NCBI RefSeq assembly: GCF_004005935.1
Contig: NZ_SACQ01000004.1
Location: 287,834 to 351,833 of the forward strand
Length of the DNA: 64,000 bases
DNA from: Neptunomonas marina
GTDB lineage: Bacteria; Pseudomonadota; Gammaproteobacteria; Pseudomonadales; Balneatricaceae
Direction of reading: 5' to 3'
Below the pieces are notes generated by a model, which was not told the DNA's origin, made no database searches, and saw only the letters and a program-made list of their open reading frames with translations. Below, piece by piece: positions 8,586 through 18,359 of this stretch (its first letter is position 1; every line of letters starts with the position of its first letter). A program made the translations under genes and the position numbers.

Positions 8586-9479
8586 ATGCCTTGGCTCCAA
8601 GTAAAGCTAGATATCGCTCCTGATCAATCAGAATCATATGAAGAGATTCTTATGGCAGCAGGCAGCGCAGCTGTGACCTATGAAGACGGCGCAGACCAAC
8701 CTATTTTTGAGCCTGATTTAGGTACAACACCCTTGTGGAATAAAACCCGCATCACTGGGTTATTTTCAGCAGACCACAATATCAAGGCACTGCAAAGTTA
8801 CATCACCGAAGCACACCAACTTGTTTTTCAGCAAGATGACGCGCCTCAAATCCACGCAGAGATCCTCGAAGATAAAGATTGGGAACGTGAGTGGATGAGC
8901 AACTACCATCCGATGCAGTTTGGCGAACGCCTATGGATATGCCCAAGCTGGCGTGAAGCACCCGATCCGGATGCAGTTAACCTATTGCTAGACCCCGGCC
9001 TTGCGTTCGGCACCGGAACTCACCCAACAACAGCATTGTGCCTAGAGTGGCTCGACCAACAAAATCTGGTTGATAAAGATGTCACCGATTACGGCTGCGG
9101 TTCGGGCATTTTAGGGATTGCTGCTCTTTTGCTAGGTGCGAAACACACGGTTGCCGTCGATATTGACCCGCAAGCCCTCACCGCGACCAATGATAACCTA
9201 GCGCGTAACAATCTTGCGCCAGCCAAGCTGGATACCTATCTGCCAGAGCACACACCCGCTCACCAAAGTGATGTATTAGTCGCCAATATTCTCGCCGGGC
9301 CTCTTGTGGAGCTCGCACCAACAATTGCCCAACACGTAAAATCAGGCGGCTTGCTGGCACTGTCAGGTCTATTAAAAGCACAAGCTGACGAGATCGTGAC
9401 CACCTACAGCGAATGGTTTGATCTTGATCCTATCGCCTACAAAGAAGATTGGATTCGCGTTACCGGTACCAAAAAATGA
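8586..9479 (+). CDS. prmA: Ribosomal protein L11 methyltransferase
   Basis: The protein (297 residues from ATG 8586) trimethylates ribosomal protein L11. The start [10 protein letters not shown] matches the family; an upstream in-frame ATG at 8535 would add 17 unrelated residues. The N-terminal substrate domain includes [19 protein letters not shown], and the C-terminal SAM domain shows [21 protein letters not shown] and the glycine motif [18 protein letters not shown], then VDIDPQA and ANILAGPL. It overlaps the next gene by 4 nt (ATGA). In many gammaproteobacteria prmA follows accC and precedes dusB-fis, as here. Confidence 0.96.
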   Translation: MPWLQVKLDIAPDQSESYEEILMAAGSAAVTYEDGADQPIFEPDLGTTPLWNKTRITGLFSADHNIKALQSYITEAHQLVFQQDDAPQIHAEILEDKDWEREWMSNYHPMQFGERLWICPSWREAPDPDAVNLLLDPGLAFGTGTHPTTALCLEWLDQQNLVDKDVTDYGCGSGILGIAALLLGAKHTVAVDIDPQALTATNDNLARNNLAPAKLDTYLPEHTPAHQSDVLVANILAGPLVELAPTIAQHVKSGGLLALSGLLKAQADEIVTTYSEWFDLDPIAYKEDWIRVTGTKK

Positions 9480-10192
9480 CCACAAAGCTCACAGCGCGCT
9501 GTCCAGCCTGTAATACAACATTTCATATTACACCGCAGCAATTGCAAGTTGCTGAAGGACGCGTGCGTTGTGGGCAATGCTCAGCCCTCTTTGATGCAAA
9601 GCCGAGTAGCACTGAGCCACTATTGCCACCGACGGGGTCCATGCCGCCTCTGACCTCAGCGGAAAAGGCACTGAGCATGACTGACGATACGCTGTTTACC
9701 CTCGACAGCACGCTACCAACCATTCGGCCTAAACAGCGCCACCTGTTATCGTGGTTATTAATTATTTTGCTCAGCTTGTTGCTGGTGTGCCAGGTTCTCT
9801 GGTTTAACCAGCAATACTGGCGCACCTCGCCGTTTCTCTTACCTCTGTACGAGCAGTTTAACTTGTCACCCTGGCAAAACATTAAACAGATTCGGAACGA
9901 GCAACTTGTGGTTCAGCCACACCCCGAATTCCAAGATGCCATCCGCGTCTCGTTGCGCCTAAAAAATACCGCTCCAATTCCACAACCATTCCCGCGCCTA
10001 AAGCTCACATTTTCTGACTTGAAAGGTCGCGTGGTCGCATCGCAAATTTTCACCCCAAAGACCTATTTAGACCGAGAGCGGTTCGACCCAAAATCGATGC
10101 CTTCCGGCACTCCCTTGCAGTTCCAACTCGACCTTCTAGCACCGAGTCGACGCGCTGTCAGTTACCAGCTTGAGCTCTTTCCTGCAAGCTAA
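9476..10192 (+). CDS. Zinc-ribbon and DUF3426 membrane protein
   Basis: The 238-residue protein starts at ATG 9476, overlapping the prmA stop. Residues 1-40 form an MJ0042-type zinc ribbon with two Cys pairs ([12 protein letters not shown] and [13 protein letters not shown]). A Pro/Thr-rich linker leads to one transmembrane helix (about 92-112, [20 protein letters not shown]), after which a C-terminal DUF3426 domain with a beta-rich pattern ([23 protein letters not shown]) is predicted outside the cytoplasm. The family is widespread between prmA and dusB in gammaproteobacteria, and its role is not established. The cytoplasmic zinc ribbon suggests binding of nucleic acid or protein, which is inference. 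Confidence 0.85.
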   Translation: MTTKLTARCPACNTTFHITPQQLQVAEGRVRCGQCSALFDAKPSSTEPLLPPTGSMPPLTSAEKALSMTDDTLFTLDSTLPTIRPKQRHLLSWLLIILLSLLLVCQVLWFNQQYWRTSPFLLPLYEQFNLSPWQNIKQIRNEQLVVQPHPEFQDAIRVSLRLKNTAPIPQPFPRLKLTFSDLKGRVVASQIFTPKTYLDRERFDPKSMPSGTPLQFQLDLLAPSRRAVSYQLELFPAS

Positions 10193-10220
10193 AAAACGCT
10201 CAAAATTTCACCAAAAATCC

Positions 10221-10249
10221 TTGGACGATCTACCGCTAAACGGTATGAT
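10221..10249 (+). promoter_or_regulatory. Sigma-70 promoter of dusB-fis with GC-rich discriminator
   Basis: TTGGAC at 10221-10226, a 17-bp spacer and TATGAT at 10244-10249 form a near-consensus promoter 80 nt before dusB. The bases after the -10 (TACGCCC) are GC-rich, as in the growth-rate and ppGpp-controlled dusB-fis promoter of E. coli. Stringent control is therefore inferred, not shown. Confidence 0.75.
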
Positions 10250-10329
10250 TACGCCCTTTCCTTTGAACACCCATCCAGCCATTATTTCGATAGCGGTTGG
10301 TATCTATTTATCTGAATTTAAGGTCTGTC

Positions 10330-11316
10330 ATGTTCCAAATTGGCCCTTACAGGATTGACAGTCAGGTCGTACTTGCTCCCATGGCAGGCGTTACCGACCA
10401 ACCCTTTCGAAAGCTATGTCGAAAGCTTGGTGCAGGTCTTGTTGTCTCGGAGATGGTCACGTCTGACACGCGCCTTTGGAACAGCCGAAAATCTCAGTAT
10501 CGCCTCAATCACGCAGGCGAAGAGGAACCACGCTCAATACAAATTGCAGGCGGTGATCCACAGATGATCGCTGAAGCTGCACGTATGAACGTTGAGCGCG
10601 GTGCTCAGATAATCGATATCAATATGGGTTGCCCGGCGAAAAAAGTGTGTAACAAAGCAGCAGGCTCAGCTCTGCTTCAAGATGAGCCTCTTGTGCTTGA
10701 GATTCTTAAAGCTGCGGTAGCCGCCGTTGATGTACCTGTTACGCTCAAAATTCGCACCGGATGGTCACCAGAGAACCGCAATGCTGAGACGATTGCACGT
10801 ATGGCAGAGGATGTTGGCATTCAAGCGCTAGCGATTCATGGCCGTACCCGTGCATGTGGGTACCGTGGTGACGCTGAGTACGACACCATCGCCCGCGTTC
10901 GCAACAGCATTGAGATCCCCCTGTTCGCCAACGGCGATATCACCAGCGCCCGCAAAGCCAAGGAGGTGCTTGACTGTACCGGCGCTGATGCAGTGATGAT
11001 CGGCCGTGCAGCTCAAGGTAACCCTTGGATATTCAAAGAGATTAACCACTTCCTTCAACATGGAACAGAACTGCCCAAACCAACGTCTGAGGTGGTCAAA
11101 ACCACACTCTTGAACCACTTGGCAGCTTTGCACGAGTTCTATGGCGAATACATGGGAGTGCGTATCGCGCGTAAGCACGTCGGATGGTACTTGCATCATC
11201 AGCCAAATGGCGTATCGTTCCGCGCTCGCTTCAATAAACTAGAATCAGCAGTCGAGCAGGTAGCCGCTATTGAGCACTATTTTTCCGCTGCTCACTCATC
11301 ATCAACGGCCGCCTGA
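10330..11316 (+). CDS. dusB: tRNA-dihydrouridine synthase B
   Basis: The FMN-dependent enzyme reduces uridine to dihydrouridine in the D-loop of tRNA. From ATG 10330 the protein has 328 residues and starts MFQIGPYRIDSQVVLAPMAGVTDQPFR, the FMN-binding opening of Dus proteins. IDINMGCPAKKVCNKAAGSALL contains the catalytic cysteine (NMGCPAKKV), and ANGDITS, GADAVMIGRAAQGNPWIF complete the TIM-barrel phosphate-binding part. It is followed directly by fis (24-nt gap), the classic dusB-fis operon, so much of its expression control is shared with fis. Confidence 0.97.
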   Translation: MFQIGPYRIDSQVVLAPMAGVTDQPFRKLCRKLGAGLVVSEMVTSDTRLWNSRKSQYRLNHAGEEEPRSIQIAGGDPQMIAEAARMNVERGAQIIDINMGCPAKKVCNKAAGSALLQDEPLVLEILKAAVAAVDVPVTLKIRTGWSPENRNAETIARMAEDVGIQALAIHGRTRACGYRGDAEYDTIARVRNSIEIPLFANGDITSARKAKEVLDCTGADAVMIGRAAQGNPWIFKEINHFLQHGTELPKPTSEVVKTTLLNHLAALHEFYGEYMGVRIARKHVGWYLHHQPNGVSFRARFNKLESAVEQVAAIEHYFSAAHSSSTAA

Positions 11317-11340
11317 TTCATTAATAGGTATATAAGAACT

Positions 11341-11634
11341 GTGGATATTAAAGAAAATACAAACACCTCTTTCACTCCTAACAACGGCACACTGGACACA
11401 CCACAGCAACAAACGTTGCGTGACAGCGTTCAATCGTCATTAGGCCACTACTTTAAGCAACTGGATGGCCAACCAACGACTGACGTCTATCAAATGGTAT
11501 TAGCCGAAGTGGAAGCGCCTCTGTTTGAAACAGTGATGGCATATACCAAGGACAATCAAACCAAGGCATCAGAGCTTCTGGGTTTAAATCGCGGTACATT
11601 GCGCAAGAAGCTTAAGCAGTACGGACTTCTGTAA
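11341..11634 (+). CDS. fis: DNA-binding protein Fis
   Basis: The 97-residue nucleoid protein bends DNA, activates rRNA promoters and assists recombination. The start codon is GTG at 11341. The C-terminal helix-turn-helix [33 protein letters not shown] is almost invariant in Fis; the preceding [16 protein letters not shown] helix forms the dimer core. The N-terminal 25 residues are divergent and Thr/Asn-rich, as usual outside enterics. It is co-transcribed with dusB from the promoter at 10221-10249. No separate terminator was seen before purH, which starts 29 nt later. Confidence 0.96.
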   Translation: MDIKENTNTSFTPNNGTLDTPQQQTLRDSVQSSLGHYFKQLDGQPTTDVYQMVLAEVEAPLFETVMAYTKDNQTKASELLGLNRGTLRKKLKQYGLL

Positions 11635-11663
11635 ATCAACCTTCCAACGATAGTGACAACACC

Positions 11664-13250
11664 ATGGCCGAGCAGAACTACACTCCCATCCGACGCGCCC
11701 TAATCAGCGTCTCTGACAAAACCGGTATTGTTGAATTTGCCCGCGAGCTAAACGCTCAAGGCGTCGAAATTCTCTCTACAGGTGGTACCTATAAGCTACT
11801 GTGCGACAACCAGATTCCAGCGGTTGAAGTATCAGACTACACAGGTTTTCCAGAGATGATGGATGGCCGAGTCAAAACCCTGCACCCGAAAGTACATGGC
11901 GGTATTTTGGGTCGCCGTGGTCAGGATGATGACGTGATGAACGCTCACGGTATCAACCCTATCGACATGGTTGTGGTTAATCTGTACCCCTTCGAGTCGA
12001 CCATTGCTCGCCCTGATTGCGACCTCCCGATGGCGATCGAAAACATCGATATTGGCGGACCGACCATGGTGCGTTCAGCAGCGAAAAACCACAAAGATGT
12101 CGCTATCGTCGTCAATGCTTCGAGCTACGATGTAGTATTGGCTGAGCTACAAGCAAACCAAGGTTTGTCTATGAAGACTCGCTTTGACCTCGCCGTGCAA
12201 GCGTTTGAGCATACCGCTAAATACGACGGTATGATCGCAAACTACCTAGGCGCGATTGTCGAAGACGAAACTCATGAAGTAGCCGCAGACTTCCCACGCA
12301 CTTTCAATACTCAGTTCGTGAAAGCGCAAGACATGCGTTACGGAGAAAACCCACATCAGCGCGCTGCGTTCTATGTGGAGTCCAACCCAGCCGAAGCGAG
12401 CATTGCAACAGCACGACAACTGCAAGGTAAGGCGTTGTCCTACAACAACGTTGCAGATACCGATGCAGCGCTGGAGTGCGTTAAACCATTCCGTGAGCCT
12501 GCGTGCGTTATCGTCAAGCATGCTAACCCGTGCGGTGTAGCCATCGGTAGCGATATCCTAGAGGCGTATAACCTCGCTTTCCAAACCGACCCAACATCAG
12601 CGTTTGGTGGCATCATCGCGTTTAACCGTGAACTCGATGCACAAACCGCTGCGGCGATTGTTGAGCGCCAATTTGTTGAAGTCATTATCGCACCATCGGT
12701 CTCTCAAGAGGCATCTGATATCGTGGCCGCTAAGCCTAACGTCCGTTTGCTAGCATGTGGCGAGTGGGATGCGGTACGTGCAGCAGGTTTTGACTATAAG
12801 CGCGTTAATGGTGGACTGTTGGTGCAAGACCGCGACTTAGGCATGGTCGATGCATCTGAGCTTAAAGTGGTGACACAACAAGCACCTTCTGAGCAACAAA
12901 TCCGTGACCTGCTGTTCTGCTGGGAAGTGGCGAAATTCGTTAAGTCCAATGCTATTGTGTACGCTAAAAATGGCCAAACGATCGGCATCGGTGCTGGCCA
13001 AATGAGCCGTGTTTACAGTGCCAAAATTGCGGGCATTAAAGCCGCTGACGAAGGCTTGGAAGTACGTGGCTCAGTCATGGCTTCTGATGCATTTTTCCCA
13101 TTCCGTGACGGCATCGATGCCGCTGCGGCAGCGGGCATCAGCGCGATCATTCAACCGGGTGGCTCAATGCGTGACCAAGAAGTGATTGACGCAGCAAATG
13201 AGCATGGCATGGCGATGGTATTCACTGGCATGCGCCACTTCCGCCACTAA
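11664..13250 (+). CDS. purH: Bifunctional AICAR formyltransferase / IMP cyclohydrolase
   Basis: The 528-residue enzyme performs the last two steps of IMP synthesis. The N-terminal cyclohydrolase (MGS-like) half includes [16 protein letters not shown] and [19 protein letters not shown]. The C-terminal formyltransferase half shows [28 protein letters not shown] with the catalytic Lys-His pair, and the conserved ending FTGMRHFRH. Length is normal. It is followed 65 nt later by purD, the common purHD order, and immediate proximity to fis is also seen in relatives. Confidence 0.98.
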   Translation: MAEQNYTPIRRALISVSDKTGIVEFARELNAQGVEILSTGGTYKLLCDNQIPAVEVSDYTGFPEMMDGRVKTLHPKVHGGILGRRGQDDDVMNAHGINPIDMVVVNLYPFESTIARPDCDLPMAIENIDIGGPTMVRSAAKNHKDVAIVVNASSYDVVLAELQANQGLSMKTRFDLAVQAFEHTAKYDGMIANYLGAIVEDETHEVAADFPRTFNTQFVKAQDMRYGENPHQRAAFYVESNPAEASIATARQLQGKALSYNNVADTDAALECVKPFREPACVIVKHANPCGVAIGSDILEAYNLAFQTDPTSAFGGIIAFNRELDAQTAAAIVERQFVEVIIAPSVSQEASDIVAAKPNVRLLACGEWDAVRAAGFDYKRVNGGLLVQDRDLGMVDASELKVVTQQAPSEQQIRDLLFCWEVAKFVKSNAIVYAKNGQTIGIGAGQMSRVYSAKIAGIKAADEGLEVRGSVMASDAFFPFRDGIDAAAAAGISAIIQPGGSMRDQEVIDAANEHGMAMVFTGMRHFRH

Positions 13251-13315
13251 TCAAAGCTCGCATTCCATATAACGGCCGCCGCACTGCAGCGGCACGAATA
13301 TAGGCAGATTTTACA

Positions 13316-14605
13316 ATGAAAGTACTCGTAATTGGTTCTGGTGGTCGTGAACATGCACTGGCATGGTCTGCTGCAAAAGACACGCGCGTCAGCGATGTAT
13401 TTGTTGCTCCAGGTAACGCAGCAACTGCGCTTGAAGACAAAATGCAAAACGTCGCTATTGATGTAATGGATATCGATGGGCTACTCGACTTTGCGGCCTC
13501 AAACGCTATCGATTTAACGATTGTTGGTCCTGAAGCACCGCTAGTTGCCGGCGTTGTCGATAAATTCCGCGCAGCAGGTCTGGCGATCTTTGGTCCAACC
13601 GCAGGTGCAGCTCAACTTGAGGGCTCTAAGGCATTTACCAAAGACTTCCTCGCACGCCAACAGATCCCGACTGCTGAGTATCAAAACTTTACCGAGATCG
13701 AACCTGCATTGGCGTACGTTCGCGAAAAAGGCGCGCCGATTGTTGTTAAGGCAGACGGCTTAGCGGCGGGTAAAGGCGTAATCGTTGCCATGACACTGGA
13801 AGAAGCAGAAGCTGCGATCAAAGACATGTTAGCTGGAAACGCCTTCGGTGATGCGGGCAGCCGCGTTGTCATCGAAGAGTTTTTAGATGGCGAAGAAGCT
13901 TCTTACATCGTTATGGTTGATGGTGACAACGTATTGCCCATGGCAACAAGCCAAGACCATAAGCGTGTGGGCAATGGTGATACAGGCCTCAATACCGGCG
14001 GTATGGGCGCGTACTCCCCTGCTCCTGTCGTCACAGCTGAGATTGACCAACGCGTTATGGATGAAGTGATCATGCCAACCGTTAACGGCATGAAGGCTGA
14101 AGGTAACGAATACACCGGTTTCCTTTACGCAGGCCTTATGATCATGGCAGATGGCACGCCAAAAGTGATCGAGTACAACTGCCGTTTTGGTGATCCAGAA
14201 ACACAGCCCATTATGTTGCGTTTAAAATCTAGCTTGGTTGCGTTGTGCGAAGCCGCGCTCGCTAAGAAGCTTGATAGCACAACAGCCGAATGGGATACAC
14301 GCCGCTCAGTAGGCGTTGTTATGGCAGCCGGTGGTTATCCTGGCAGTTACGATAAAGGTGCGGTGATCAGCTTCCCTGAGCAAGAGCCAGAGGGCACCAA
14401 AATTTTCCATGCCGGTACCCAGCAAAACGATGCGGGAGAGGTGGTTACTGCTGGCGGGCGTGTTTTGTGTGTAACAGCACTTGGCGACACCGTTACCGAA
14501 GCTCAACAACGCGCTTATGCGCTAGTCGAGCAAACGGGCTGGCAAGATGCCTATTACCGTACGGATATCGCTTACCGTGCCATCGCACGCGAAAGCGAAT
14601 CCTAA
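13316..14605 (+). CDS. purD: Phosphoribosylamine-glycine ligase (GAR synthetase)
   Basis: The ATP-grasp ligase joins glycine to phosphoribosylamine in purine synthesis. The 429-residue protein starts MKVLVIGSGGREHALAW, has VKADGLAAGKGVIVA (ATP loop), VIEEFLDGEEASYIVMVDG, and GDPETQPIMLRLKS, all family signatures. It forms a purHD operon with the upstream gene and is closed by a terminator at 14611-14634. Confidence 0.98.
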   Translation: MKVLVIGSGGREHALAWSAAKDTRVSDVFVAPGNAATALEDKMQNVAIDVMDIDGLLDFAASNAIDLTIVGPEAPLVAGVVDKFRAAGLAIFGPTAGAAQLEGSKAFTKDFLARQQIPTAEYQNFTEIEPALAYVREKGAPIVVKADGLAAGKGVIVAMTLEEAEAAIKDMLAGNAFGDAGSRVVIEEFLDGEEASYIVMVDGDNVLPMATSQDHKRVGNGDTGLNTGGMGAYSPAPVVTAEIDQRVMDEVIMPTVNGMKAEGNEYTGFLYAGLMIMADGTPKVIEYNCRFGDPETQPIMLRLKSSLVALCEAALAKKLDSTTAEWDTRRSVGVVMAAGGYPGSYDKGAVISFPEQEPEGTKIFHAGTQQNDAGEVVTAGGRVLCVTALGDTVTEAQQRAYALVEQTGWQDAYYRTDIAYRAIARESES

Positions 14606-14610
14606 TCAAC

Positions 14611-14634
14611 AAAAGCCACCGCAAGGTGGCTTTT
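14611..14634 (+). terminator. Rho-independent terminator after purD
   Basis: A 10-bp stem AAAAGCCACC / GGTGGCTTTT with loop GCAA lies 5 nt after the purD stop. A T-run is part of the stem's 3' arm. Confidence 0.88.
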
Positions 14635-14680
14635 CTGTATCTAACTACGCAATTACCGCTATAATCGGCAAGCAATATTG

Positions 14681-14708
14681 TTGCAGGACGCGGCAAGCTT
14701 GCTACGAT
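14681..14708 (+). promoter_or_regulatory. Putative promoter of the TPR/Cds6-domain gene
   Basis: TTGCAG, a 16-bp spacer and TACGAT lie 44 nt before the start codon at 14752. The match is moderate. Confidence 0.4.
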
Positions 14709-14751
14709 GTAAAACGTTGTAACTCGTTAATTTATAAAAAGATAGCGCTTC

Positions 14752-16116
14752 ATGGATATTAAACCCACTCGGATTGCCCTACTGATCAGCCTAGCCTTGG
14801 CTGGCACCTACAGCCACAGTGCAGAGCAGACCTACTGCAACGATAACAGCGGTGCCTGTGATAAAGCTCTGGAACAAGGCGTTAGTGCTAAATCGCTCGC
14901 TTCAACGGACGAAGCATGGATGAACGGTAAGCTTAGAGAGATCAAAGCTTGGCTACACCAAGAGAAAGGCACAGCGACTGAGCAACTACCCAGCCCAACC
15001 GACCTCAAGTCGGCAATCCCTGCTAGTTCGCAAATTTCAGTACGGGACCCTCAAGCAGAAGATCCTGAGTTGATGCGTATCGAAGCCCTATCACAGGCGG
15101 GTAATCATCGTGGTGCGATGTCGGCAATCAACAGCTTTTTAGCAAACAATCCCGACAGCCTAGAGGGTCAGCTGACCAAAAGCCTTGTGCTCAATAAGAT
15201 GGGCCAGCACAAAGAAGCTGAAGCACTACTAAAAACCAGTATCCGCAACAACCCTAACTCCCCAGAGCTTTACAACAACCTTGCTGTGCTTTACGCCGAG
15301 CAAGGCAATCACGGTAAAGCGATTGAAACACTGCTGAAAGCGTTCAGTACTCACCCAACTTATGCACAAGTGCATCAAAATCTGCGCGAACTGTATGCCA
15401 CCGTTGCTTCACAAGCATACAACCGAGCGCTTGATATCAAAGATGAGACTGAAACGCCCAACCTTGTTATGTTGCGCCGTGCTGCCGACAGCACACCGAA
15501 GCCGCTAAACTATGAACCAGCAGCTGTGGCCATGCAGCCCGCCCAAGTCGCTACTGCACCTAAAACGACGGTAGCAACAGCGCCGGTTGTGAAGCCTACG
15601 CCTATGGCTAAACCTGAAGTCATCAAACAACCAGCAGCGCCTGTAAAACCCGTCACAACGGTTGAACCTGCGGTTGTCGAAGTCACTAAACCGGTCACTA
15701 AAACACCTGTAAATACAGTGACTGCTGCGCCGACCAAAACGCAAGCGCCAAAGCCAGACACAGCATTAGAAGTACAACGCATTCGTGAAGCGATTGCCGC
15801 GGTACGCAGCTGGGCGTCGGCATGGGAGCAACAAAATGTCGATGGTTACCTAGATGCATACGCTGATGGCTATCGACCCGGCAATGGCTTATCTCACCAA
15901 GCGTGGCGAGCCCAGCGTAAGCAGCGCCTCAACAAACCGAGCTTTATTAAAGTTGAGTTATCTGCTGTAACTGCTCGAATCGAAGGCGATTCAACAGCAG
16001 TCGTGAGCTTTAATCAGGCCTACCGCTCTAACACTTATCGCGATAACACACGTAAGCAAATCACGCTAAAGCAGAGCCCAACTGGCTGGAAAATCATCAA
16101 AGAAGCCTCACTCTAA
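14752..16116 (+). CDS. Exported TPR protein with C-terminal Cds6/NTF2-like domain
   Basis: The 454-residue protein starts with a signal peptide (hydrophobic core IALLISLALAGTY, then SHSAEQ). Tetratricopeptide-type helices follow at about 105-215 (for example LYNNLAVLYAEQGNHGKAIE). A Pro/Ala/Thr/Val/Lys-rich linker spans about 245-335, and the C-terminal 110 residues form an NTF2-like domain (VRSWASAWEQQNVDGYLDAY through QAYRSNTYRDNTRKQI to WKIIKEAS). The same C-terminal domain ends the next two genes, one a YkuD transpeptidase. A cell-envelope role, perhaps peptidoglycan-linked, is inferred. The stop codon overlaps the convergent gene by 4 nt. Confidence 0.75.
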   Translation: MDIKPTRIALLISLALAGTYSHSAEQTYCNDNSGACDKALEQGVSAKSLASTDEAWMNGKLREIKAWLHQEKGTATEQLPSPTDLKSAIPASSQISVRDPQAEDPELMRIEALSQAGNHRGAMSAINSFLANNPDSLEGQLTKSLVLNKMGQHKEAEALLKTSIRNNPNSPELYNNLAVLYAEQGNHGKAIETLLKAFSTHPTYAQVHQNLRELYATVASQAYNRALDIKDETETPNLVMLRRAADSTPKPLNYEPAAVAMQPAQVATAPKTTVATAPVVKPTPMAKPEVIKQPAAPVKPVTTVEPAVVEVTKPVTKTPVNTVTAAPTKTQAPKPDTALEVQRIREAIAAVRSWASAWEQQNVDGYLDAYADGYRPGNGLSHQAWRAQRKQRLNKPSFIKVELSAVTARIEGDSTAVVSFNQAYRSNTYRDNTRKQITLKQSPTGWKIIKEASL

Positions 16117-17162
16117 GAGGCTTCATTACCTACAGGTCGAACATCAAGATTTAGCTCGTCCATGATAAAGAAGCGCTCTCCTACTGGCAGGATAAGGAGC
16201 GCTTTGTGGGTATTATCTTGATAATTGGGCGAGCGATAGAGCTGCCAAAACTCTGCGCGATATCCACCTTCCGTTTTGCTAAACGTCAATGGCCCTAATT
16301 CAATCCGGATCCATTCAGGGGAAAGCAGACGTTCAGTACGCCAATTCCGCCACTGGGTGGCCGACATATGTTGATACGCACTGTAAGCTGGCAGATAAAA
16401 ACCAAAGTACGCCTCAATATCCCGCTGCTGCCACGCTCGCGACCAATCCGTCACTAGCCTCGTTAATGCCGCTGTTGGTATGTTAGCGACAGGGGCATCC
16501 TCTCTAGCCACAGGTTGATGGCTAATAGACGCCGATTTAACTATCGCATTTTCAATAGGCTGCTTGGGTTCTTCCGGTACAGCAAGGTACCCATAAAGAC
16601 CAGCTGCCGTTAGCAGCGGTATGGCCCCTGCCGCTAGCCTGTAGGCCAATGGACGTGGGCGGGGGGGTGTCGAAACGGGCCGCTCTAACTGCACAACTCG
16701 CTGGCGAAGCTCGGTAAACTGAGGATCAGCAAGCTGTACTAACTCCCCTTCCAAAATAACTTTCAGGGCAAATTGGCAATCGGCATTGAGTGGAGATAAA
16801 GACAACAGCTCAGCAAGCTCGGCTGTGTTGCAGTCGGCTAAGCGGAGTATCAGCCATGCATCACCACCCGCTTCGGCCCAGCGATTTAGATAGAACGCTC
16901 GATACTCTGGCGCAACGTTGGGCAAGCCTAATTGCTCAAACATCGCACTTACCAACCCCTGTTGAGCATCAGGGCGCATGATCGTGAGTGCGTGGCCCTC
17001 TAGCACTGATTCTAAACCTGCTATTCGGGCGCTAGGCACCAGAGCCACGCCATATTCGGGTAAGACCCGCTGCAGAAAGGCGGCATCATTGGCGGCTAAA
17101 GCGTTGGTTTTAAGATTGGGTTGTTCCGCATGAAAGAACAGGCTGGTGTGTCGGCTACTCAC
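16113..17162 (-). CDS. Membrane-anchored protein with C-terminal Cds6/NTF2-like domain
   Basis: This 349-residue protein has a GTG start directly after the TAA of the L,D-transpeptidase gene (TAAGTG), so the two are translationally coupled. Residues 1-170 have no family I recognise and should be cytoplasmic. One transmembrane helix lies at about 174-195 (YRLAAGAIPLLTAAGLYGYL). Residues 232-340 form the same domain as in the neighbours: VTDWSRAWQQRDIEAYFGFY, then QLYRSPNYQDNTHKALLI. With an N-in topology the domain would face the periplasm, where the transpeptidase works. A regulatory or partner role is inference. Confidence 0.65.
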   Translation of the reverse strand: MSSRHTSLFFHAEQPNLKTNALAANDAAFLQRVLPEYGVALVPSARIAGLESVLEGHALTIMRPDAQQGLVSAMFEQLGLPNVAPEYRAFYLNRWAEAGGDAWLILRLADCNTAELAELLSLSPLNADCQFALKVILEGELVQLADPQFTELRQRVVQLERPVSTPPRPRPLAYRLAAGAIPLLTAAGLYGYLAVPEEPKQPIENAIVKSASISHQPVAREDAPVANIPTAALTRLVTDWSRAWQQRDIEAYFGFYLPAYSAYQHMSATQWRNWRTERLLSPEWIRIELGPLTFSKTEGGYRAEFWQLYRSPNYQDNTHKALLILPVGERFFIMDELNLDVRPVGNEAS

Positions 17163-18359
17163 TTACGGAATACCTTGGGACGGCTCCCCTTCGTAAGCGA
17201 TCTTCCAGCGTCCTCCCTCTTTAACCCAATACTGGCGTTTAATGGAGTCGCTGTGGTAGTTATCCGACTTATAATGCTGCTCGAAAGAGGCAACCATCAG
17301 GTTAGGATCATTCGGGTAACGGAATAAGCTCACTTTGTTCAATTTGACATCAATGTAGCTTTTCGCACCGTTAACACGCTGCTTGTGTTTAGAAAACGCG
17401 GAGAAGTCTTTGCTGCCATCGCTAAAGGAGGGGGAGTAATGCGCAATATACTGATCATGCAAACGGCTCTCCCAGTCGCTACGCCATGCTTCGAGAACCG
17501 CTGTCATCTCTTTCTGCTGTTGCTGCCATTGTGCCACGGATATCCAGTTAAAGTGTTCACCTATCAGCACCGGCGTATTCTTAATATCGACCAGTTTATC
17601 GAGTTCCAGAAAGTCAGGGTTGGTCAACGATACACAGCCCTCACTTGCCAACGGCGGACGGCTATAGGTGTTCACCGGTGAGCCATGCACCCAAATACCA
17701 CTGCCCGTGCGGCCATGGCGCTTATCCCACACATTCGGGTAGTTGATCGGCAGCGCTCCGGAGCCGTAACGCTGTGGAAGGTCCTTATCAAGCAAACGCT
17801 TCGTGACAAAGTAAACACCAAGCGGTGTTTTTAGGTCGCCACGCTTCTCTTTAACAACACCTCCGCGGCCATAAGAGGCGTAGTAATCTTTCACGACACG
17901 CGGCGTACCGTTGTGATTTTCGATCACAAAGAGGCGCGACAGGCCGGTATCTACCGCCAGCAGGTATTGCTGGTCTTCGCTCATCTTAATCAGGCTAGAT
18001 GGAATCAAACCGGCTTGCGGTTTCTTGCTCTCCATCTGCAAACGCGCACGCGCCTCGGCAATTAAGCCCTCAATCTCTTTTTGGCGTTTCGCTAAATTGC
18101 TACCCACTTGCCCTAGAGGATTTACTTGTGCGGCTAGCAGGTCGGCATAAACCAACTGCGCTAAACGAAAATCAGGACGAATCTCGGTAAGCTCACGAAA
18201 CTGCTCCAAGGCGGAATCAAAATCACGCGTTGAGAGCGACTGCAAGCCCTGAATCAAAAGCTCTTCATTTCCCTCAGAAACACCATAATCTGGCGCTGCT
18301 GACGTATTTAACGATGCCGCTAAAAGACACCCTGATAAGAGAATCGCTACTTTTTTCAT
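17163..18359 (-). CDS. L,D-transpeptidase (YkuD) with C-terminal Cds6/NTF2-like domain
   Basis: This periplasmic enzyme of the ErfK/YbiS family acts on peptidoglycan, making 3-3 crosslinks, linking proteins or cleaving such links. ATG 18359 has an AGGG site 5 nt upstream; 398 residues. A signal peptide (KKVAILLSGCLLAASLNTSAA) is followed by a helical TPR-like part (to about 110), the YkuD domain (about 130-265) with the catalytic IWVHGSP and SEGCVSL blocks (His 225, Cys 242), and a C-terminal domain (about 285-395) homologous to the ends of the two neighbours. This architecture matches the Cds6-type family known from other proteobacteria. Which reaction it performs is not decided by the sequence. 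Confidence 0.85.
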   Translation of the reverse strand: MKKVAILLSGCLLAASLNTSAAPDYGVSEGNEELLIQGLQSLSTRDFDSALEQFRELTEIRPDFRLAQLVYADLLAAQVNPLGQVGSNLAKRQKEIEGLIAEARARLQMESKKPQAGLIPSSLIKMSEDQQYLLAVDTGLSRLFVIENHNGTPRVVKDYYASYGRGGVVKEKRGDLKTPLGVYFVTKRLLDKDLPQRYGSGALPINYPNVWDKRHGRTGSGIWVHGSPVNTYSRPPLASEGCVSLTNPDFLELDKLVDIKNTPVLIGEHFNWISVAQWQQQQKEMTAVLEAWRSDWESRLHDQYIAHYSPSFSDGSKDFSAFSKHKQRVNGAKSYIDVKLNKVSLFRYPNDPNLMVASFEQHYKSDNYHSDSIKRQYWVKEGGRWKIAYEGEPSQGIP

